A stretch of 10,752 nucleotides of DNA from Moraxella caviae (lineage in GTDB: Bacteria; Pseudomonadota; Gammaproteobacteria; Pseudomonadales; Moraxellaceae): the NCBI RefSeq assembly GCF_002014985.1, contig NZ_MUXU01000009.1, forward strand, positions 1-10,752. The letters are read 5' to 3'. Shown piece after piece: positions 7,199 through 10,752 of this stretch. The translations under genes were made by a program, and so were the position numbers. Numbering within the stretch: the first letter of the stretch is position 1; each line of letters opens with the position of its first letter. The notes below the pieces were generated by a model, which was given only the letters and a program-made list of their open reading frames with translations, did no database searches and was not told where the DNA came from.

Positions 7199-8281
7199 AT
7201 GAATGCGACCTACGAGCTGTCAGATTTGAGCAGTGATGTGTTTTATGACGCACTGCACGCCTTGCCTGACAGCGTGATTTTATTGGACGATAAAGCGTGC
7301 GTGCTGTGGCATAATCCTGCCGCCAAGACGCTTTTGACCGCCTTTTTTACGGACGATGACACGCCAGATGTGCTGGGTAAGCCGATTTTAAAGCTGCTTG
7401 CCAATGAGTATTTTATAGAAGCGTTTTCGCAAGTTTATCAAGATTTTTTGCTCGGTAAATATAAAGCAGAACAAAGCGCCAATTTTAAATTTCCGTCTAA
7501 GATTTTCGTGGGCGATGTGCAGATGGCGCAGGTGAGTTTTTTGCCTGCGTCACGAATGCTTTTGCGTATCCAAAATTACACACGCATTCATCATTTAGAG
7601 CAAATGCGCACGGATTTTGTGGGTAATGTGTCGCATGAATTGCGCACGCCTTTGACGGTGCTGATGGGCTATCTTGAGACCTTTGGCAGTGCGCCTGATT
7701 TATCCGCCAAGTGGCAGCGTGGCTTTAATCTGATGCGTGAGCAGGCGCGGCGCATGAATAACATTGTCAATGATTTGCTCATGCTATCACGCCTTGAAAA
7801 TGATGAATCCGAGCCGCCAGCGGCGGTGGATATGCCGCGCGTACTCATGCAGGTGTTTGACGATGCACAAGCGAGCAATGCTGAGAGTGCGCATTTGATT
7901 GATTTGCACCTTGATACGCCAAAAAATTTGCTGGGGCTGGAAGTGTATTTGCACAGCGCCATTTTAAATCTGGTGCTAAATGCCATGAAATACACACCAG
8001 CAGGCGGTGAAATCAGCATCATTTGGGAAGAAGTCAAAGACGGTGCGCTATTGTCGGTGATGGATAATGGCATTGGCATTGCGCCTGAGCATTTGACGCG
8101 CTTGACCGAGCGATTTTACCGTGTGGACAGTGGGCGCAGTCGTGCCACAGGCGGTACGGGGCTTGGACTTGCCATCGTCAAGCACGTTTTAAATAAGCAT
8201 GACGCACGGCTGATGATTGAATCCACTGAAGGCGAAGGCTCGGCATTTAAAGTGCTGTTTCCAAAATCACGTTTGGTGTGA
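7199..8281 (+). CDS. phoR: Phosphate regulon sensor histidine kinase PhoR, lacking a visible membrane anchor
   Basis: Histidine kinase partner of PhoB. From the ATG at 7199 it has 360 residues: a PAS-like domain (about 14-125, with FYDALHALPDSVILLDD), HisKA with SHELRTP (145-151, H146 phosphorylated), and HATPase_c with N257/N261 (N box), DNGIG (289-293), ERFYRVD (304-310) and GGTGLGL (318-324). E. coli PhoR (431 residues) carries an N-terminal membrane segment pair before the PAS domain; here the protein starts almost at the PAS. An in-frame TTG at 7169 adds only 10 residues, a TAA (7166-7168) blocks anything longer, and phoB ends at 7150. The kinase core looks intact, so it should be active but cytosolic or membrane-recruited by PhoU/Pst. 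The ribosome binding site is weak. Confidence 0.93.
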   Translation: MNATYELSDLSSDVFYDALHALPDSVILLDDKACVLWHNPAAKTLLTAFFTDDDTPDVLGKPILKLLANEYFIEAFSQVYQDFLLGKYKAEQSANFKFPSKIFVGDVQMAQVSFLPASRMLLRIQNYTRIHHLEQMRTDFVGNVSHELRTPLTVLMGYLETFGSAPDLSAKWQRGFNLMREQARRMNNIVNDLLMLSRLENDESEPPAAVDMPRVLMQVFDDAQASNAESAHLIDLHLDTPKNLLGLEVYLHSAILNLVLNAMKYTPAGGEISIIWEEVKDGALLSVMDNGIGIAPEHLTRLTERFYRVDSGRSRATGGTGLGLAIVKHVLNKHDARLMIESTEGEGSAFKVLFPKSRLV

Positions 8282-8328
8282 TTGGGCGATGATTTTACGC
8301 ATTATCAATGTAATTTGCACCAAATGAC

Positions 8329-8370
8329 AAAAACCGCTAAAAATCCCTTTAAAAAACCATTTTAGGCGGT
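8329..8370 (-). terminator. Hairpin after phoR, T-run on the minus strand
   Basis: accgctaaaaat (8333-8344) pairs with attttaggcggt (8359-8370) apart from one bulged G at 8365 or 8366. On the plus strand no T-run follows. On the minus strand five T (8333-8329) directly follow the stem, so it reads best as an intrinsic terminator for leftward transcription. No leftward gene is present nearby. It may equally serve as an mRNA-stabilising hairpin between phoR and ppx. Confidence 0.4.
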
Positions 8371-8457
8371 AAAATATCCCAATCATTAAACATTAAAATT
8401 AGCATTCAACCCTATTTGCGCGGCGCATGGCGTACGCCCAACCACAAGGATATTCTC

Positions 8458-9966
8458 ATGCCAAATATGCTCGGCGATGACGAGCTGCTTGCGGCGATTG
8501 ACATTGGCTCAAACAGTTTTCATTTGGCGATTGCCCGAATGGATCATGGCGACTTGAAAAAAATTGCCGCCATGAGCGAAAAAGTGCAGCTTGGCGCTGG
8601 GCTTGATGAGCAAAAACGCCTGTCTGAAGACGTGCAAAAGCGTGGCTTGGACTGCTTGGCGCGCTTTGTGGGGCGGCTTGAGAATGTGCAGGCGGAGCGT
8701 TTGCGTGTGGTGGCGACCAATGCGCTGCGCCAAGCGGTGAATGCCGATGAATTTATTGCGCGTGCCAATGCCATTTTGCCAAGACCGATTGAAATCATCT
8801 CAGGGCGTGAAGAAGCGCGGCTGATTTATGTGGGCGTGGCAAATACGCTTGTCAATGACACCAAGCGTTTTGTGGTGGATATTGGCGGCGGCTCAACGGA
8901 GCTGATTGTCGGTAAAGGACACGAGTCTATCTTGACCGAAAGTGCGCAGATGGGGGCGGTGAGCTTTACCCAAAAATTTTTCAAAGATGGCGTGATTAGT
9001 AATGCCGCTTTTGACGCTGCCATCAGCGCCGCCCAAAAAGAAATCATTCCTTATGCCCAGCGTTACCAAAAAACAGGCTTTGAGACGGTGATTGGCTCGT
9101 CTGGCACGATTAAGGCGGTCAAAGGTGCGCTCATGCAGCTCGGGCTTGCCGACAAAGAGCGCATTACGCTAGATGGCGTGCTGGCGTTGCGTCAGCATTT
9201 GGTGGGAGTGGGCTGTGTTAATGACATTGAGCTAAACACCGTCAAGGCGCACCGCAAGGCGATTTTCCCTGCGGGGCTTGCTGTTTTGATTGCCGTCATG
9301 CAGATTTTTGGGGTCAAACGCATGACGTATTCGGACGGTGCGCTGCGTGAAGGCGTGATGTATGACATGATGTCTCGGCTTGGCAGTGATGATGTGCGTG
9401 ATTTGAGTACGCAGGCGCTGATTGAGCGGTTTAATGTGGATAAAAAGCAAGCCAAACGTGTGGTCAAGACCGCAAGAATGCTATTTAACGACGCCAAAGC
9501 TGCGCTAAATCTTAGCGATGCAGACAATGATTTACTGCGACGTGTGGCGTTTTTGCATGAAATCGGGCTTGCCATCGGACACAGCGGCTATCATCGCCAC
9601 AGTGCTTATATGCTGGAAAATGCCGAAATTGCAGGCTTTTCACGCATGGATCAGGCGCAGATGGCGCAGATGGTTCGCCATCACAGACGCAAGCTGCACG
9701 CCGCTGATTTTGAGCGCATTTGCCGTGTGGGCGGTGAGCGGCTGGCTCGGCTGACGCTGCTGTTGCGCCTTGCGGTGGCGGCAAATCACAGCCGTAATGA
9801 TTTGGCGCGCCATCAGATTCATCTGACGATTAAGTCGGTGAATGACTGGCAAATTCTACTAGAAAAAGACAGCCACGGTGGTCATGCGCTGCTGCTTTCG
9901 GATTTAAAAGACGAAGCCATGCAGCTGATTAAGTGGGGCGTGAATTTGCAAGTCAGCGTAAATTAG
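8458..9966 (+). CDS. ppx: Exopolyphosphatase (Ppx/GppA family)
   Basis: Hydrolyses the terminal phosphate of inorganic polyphosphate, releasing Pi. The product is 502 residues against 513 for E. coli Ppx. The actin-like ATPase fold is clear: AIDIGSNSFHLAIAR (13-27), ATNALRQAVN (86-95), SGREEARLIYVG (115-126, with E119 at the place of the catalytic Glu121), DIGGGSTELIVG (141-152), GSSGTIKA (213-220) and YSDGALREGVMYDM (291-304). The C-terminal half is the HD-like helical domain (HEIG 367-370, HSGYHRHSAYML 375-386, MVRHHRRK 405-412). GppA is a paralogue; length and HD region fit Ppx better. The ATG at 8458 has AAGGA (8446-8450) 7 bases upstream, so an upstream TTG at 8416 is not needed. The 176-base gap after phoR leaves open an own promoter. 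Confidence 0.92.
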   Translation: MPNMLGDDELLAAIDIGSNSFHLAIARMDHGDLKKIAAMSEKVQLGAGLDEQKRLSEDVQKRGLDCLARFVGRLENVQAERLRVVATNALRQAVNADEFIARANAILPRPIEIISGREEARLIYVGVANTLVNDTKRFVVDIGGGSTELIVGKGHESILTESAQMGAVSFTQKFFKDGVISNAAFDAAISAAQKEIIPYAQRYQKTGFETVIGSSGTIKAVKGALMQLGLADKERITLDGVLALRQHLVGVGCVNDIELNTVKAHRKAIFPAGLAVLIAVMQIFGVKRMTYSDGALREGVMYDMMSRLGSDDVRDLSTQALIERFNVDKKQAKRVVKTARMLFNDAKAALNLSDADNDLLRRVAFLHEIGLAIGHSGYHRHSAYMLENAEIAGFSRMDQAQMAQMVRHHRRKLHAADFERICRVGGERLARLTLLLRLAVAANHSRNDLARHQIHLTIKSVNDWQILLEKDSHGGHALLLSDLKDEAMQLIKWGVNLQVSVN

Positions 9967-10052
9967 TCAAAAGTCATGGCAATTTGCCAAAAATGAGTGT
10001 GTAAATTGAGCTAAGTTATCATAAGTTTACGCTTTTCTTAGGTGAAATTGCT

Positions 10053-10080
10053 TTGACAAGAAAAATTTAGCGCATAAAAT
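10053..10080 (+). promoter_or_regulatory. Sigma70-type promoter, distal, upstream of tRNA-Gly
   Basis: TTGACA (10053-10058) and TAAAAT (10075-10080) with a 16-base spacer form a near-consensus promoter about 160 bases before the tRNA. A start would fall near 10087 in very AT-rich DNA. It may be a second promoter for the tRNA or drive a separate short RNA; no other gene follows before the tRNA. Confidence 0.6.
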
Positions 10081-10157
10081 TTAAGATAAAAATATTTTAT
10101 TTTTCAATAAATTATGATATTTTTTGCGAAAATTAAGAAAAATTTTTAAAAAAGTGC

Positions 10158-10185
10158 TTGACGATAAAAATTAAATCTATATAAT
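10158..10185 (+). promoter_or_regulatory. Sigma70-type promoter of tRNA-Gly
   Basis: TTGACG (10158-10163) and TATAAT (10180-10185), 16 bases apart, lie about 50 bases before the tRNA. The -35 is preceded by dense A/T tracts (about 10083-10153) that could act as an UP element, and the -10 is followed by a C-rich discriminator (acgcaccc), both usual for stable-RNA promoters. The leader can fold as two stacked stems: agcg (10198-10201)/cgct (10222-10225) around cggc (10207-10210)/gccg (10216-10219). Confidence 0.85.
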
Positions 10186-10236
10186 ACGCACCCATACAGC
10201 GACATACGGCAATAAGCCGAACGCTGACAACGACAA

Positions 10237-10312
<76 letters not shown>

Positions 10313-10320
10313 AATTTTAA

Positions 10321-10355
10321 AAACCCAAATCATGATTTCATGTTTTGGGTTTTTT
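10321..10355 (+). terminator. Intrinsic terminator of tRNA-Gly
   Basis: aaacccaaa (10321-10329) pairs with tttgggttt (10344-10352); the inner catg/catg (10331-10334, 10339-10342) extends the stem across a T-T mismatch. Six T (10350-10355) end the stem. It sits 9 bases after the tRNA CCA. Confidence 0.88.
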
Positions 10356-10604
10356 GCATTTTCAGCTTAGCGTTGTTATAATGATTGTATTGATAAAGCT
10401 GAACCACCCAAAAGCCAAACTTAAAAAAGCCATTAAATTCAAGGGCGATTGAAATCAAAGAAGTTTGGTGTATAGATTTTATGCAATCATCATGATAAAT
10501 TCGCACAAACCCACAAAAAAGTGTGCAAAAGGGCGAAATTTTGCCCGTTTTGCAGATAAAATTACAAAATAAGTGGAAATTGTGTTTTTTAAATGTGATT
10601 TTTT
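10356..10604. other. Spacer between tRNA-Gly terminator and the tuf-like promoter; structured
   Basis: No protein-coding gene is supported. A TATAAT is found at 10377-10382 with only a weak TTGCAT at 10354-10359. Downstream, ccaaactt (10415-10422) pairs exactly with aagtttgg (10461-10468), and inside this lies ttcaa/ttgaa (10438-10442, 10449-10453) around gggcga. Another hairpin follows at 10525-10553. Together this could be a small RNA unit, listed as a finding rather than called. Confidence 0.5.
10525..10553 (+). terminator. Terminator-like hairpin before the tuf-like promoter
   Basis: gcaaaagggc (10525-10534) pairs with gccc (10543-10546) and ttttgc (10548-10553), with one bulged G (10547). 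The loop is gaaatttt. The T-run is within the outer stem, so termination is possible but not certain. A competing pairing, gcac (10503-10506) with gtgc (10523-10526), shares bases with it. Confidence 0.4.
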
Positions 10605-10606
10605 TG

Positions 10607-10615
10607 TGTTATAAT
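10607..10615 (+). promoter_or_regulatory. Extended -10 promoter for the tuf-like gene
   Basis: TGTTATAAT (10607-10615) is an exact TATAAT with the TGn extension directly upstream; there is no good -35, only a T-rich stretch. A start near 10622 gives a leader of about 115 bases. Strong expression would suit the gene inferred downstream. Confidence 0.65.
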
Positions 10616-10692
10616 TAGCAAGATATGGCAATTTAATGGCGGATTTGCGCAAGCGTTTTGCCGTCAGATTGTCAGGGTTTTTACATTAACGA

Positions 10693-10714
10693 ACCTAAGA
10701 CGCAAGTTTTAGGT
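10693..10714 (+). promoter_or_regulatory. Leader hairpin close to the ribosome binding site
   Basis: acctaaga (10693-10700) pairs with ttttaggt (10707-10714), 8 positions with one G-U, around cgcaag. It ends 9 bases before the AGAGGA Shine-Dalgarno (10724-10729), so it could influence ribosome access or mRNA stability. Function is not known from sequence. Confidence 0.45.
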
Positions 10715-10736
10715 CAAACAACAAGAGGACGACATC

Positions 10737-10752
10737 ATGGCAAAAGCCAAGT
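10737..10752 (+). CDS. tuf: Start of a gene, probably elongation factor Tu (truncated by window end)
   Basis: Only M-A-K-A-K and one base of the sixth codon are visible. AGAGGA (10724-10729) lies 7 bases before the ATG, a good ribosome binding site, and an extended -10 promoter is 120 bases upstream. EF-Tu of Moraxellaceae begins, from memory, MAKAKFER, and in many gammaproteobacteria a tuf copy follows a tRNA cluster that includes tRNA-Gly. EF-Tu delivers aminoacyl-tRNA to the ribosome as a GTPase. The call rests on five residues and context; another short-leader gene starting MAKAK cannot be excluded. Confidence 0.55.

Noticed and set aside
8324..8330. Inverted PhoB half-site (atgacaa) before ppx
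   Set aside because: No partner half-site lies 11 bases to either side, so a single 7-mer is likely chance.
8416..8457. Upstream start for Ppx adding 14 residues
   Set aside because: The ATG at 8458 has AAGGA at proper spacing and starts just before the conserved AIDIGSNS motif, as in the family.
9977..9989. Terminator of ppx (tggca/tgcca)
   Set aside because: A 5-base stem with a 3-base loop and no T-run on the plus strand is too weak to call.

Overview
The window is a chromosomal housekeeping segment from a gammaproteobacterium, most likely Moraxellaceae (Moraxella or a close relative). Grounds are the protein sequences, the order pstS-pstC-pstA-pstB-phoU-phoB-phoR-ppx, the AT-rich spacers with moderately GC coding regions, and an N-terminus M-A-K-A-K after a tRNA-Gly that fits the EF-Tu of this family. 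The assignment is inferred from memory of these families; no search was run.

Layout: (1) 1-146 holds two nearly identical 30-bp palindromic repeats downstream of pgsA. (2) 147-803, minus strand, is pgsA (phosphatidylglycerophosphate synthase). (3) 804-1360 is a divergent spacer with a decaying 7-bp tandem repeat and, at 1186-1225, four PhoB half-sites at exact 11-bp spacing in front of pstS. (4) 1361-8281, plus strand, is a complete phosphate-starvation cluster: PstS (predicted lipoprotein), a 311-bp spacer with a strong hairpin, PstC and PstA permeases, PstB ATPase, PhoU, PhoB and PhoR. (5) 8458-9966 is ppx (exopolyphosphatase). (6) 9967-10736 is an AT-rich region with two good sigma70-type promoters, tRNA-Gly(GCC), its terminator, a possible small RNA, and a further promoter and leader. 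(7) 10737-10752 is the first five codons of a gene that is probably tuf (EF-Tu).

How it works together: PstS binds phosphate outside the inner membrane, PstC/PstA form the channel and PstB drives it. PhoU links transporter activity to the kinase PhoR, which phosphorylates PhoB. PhoB would then act at the tandem Pho boxes in front of pstS. I see no other Pho box inside the cluster, so pump, signalling genes and perhaps ppx may depend on one inducible promoter, stepped down after pstS by the intercistronic hairpin. Ppx would release phosphate from stored polyphosphate.

The least ordinary points are a PhoR with no room for the usual N-terminal membrane anchor, a PstS with a lipobox and a long Ala/Pro/Glu tether, and a structured, possibly transcribed spacer between tRNA-Gly and the tuf-like gene. 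I found no mobile element, CRISPR array or defence locus, and nothing that amounts to a wholly new system.
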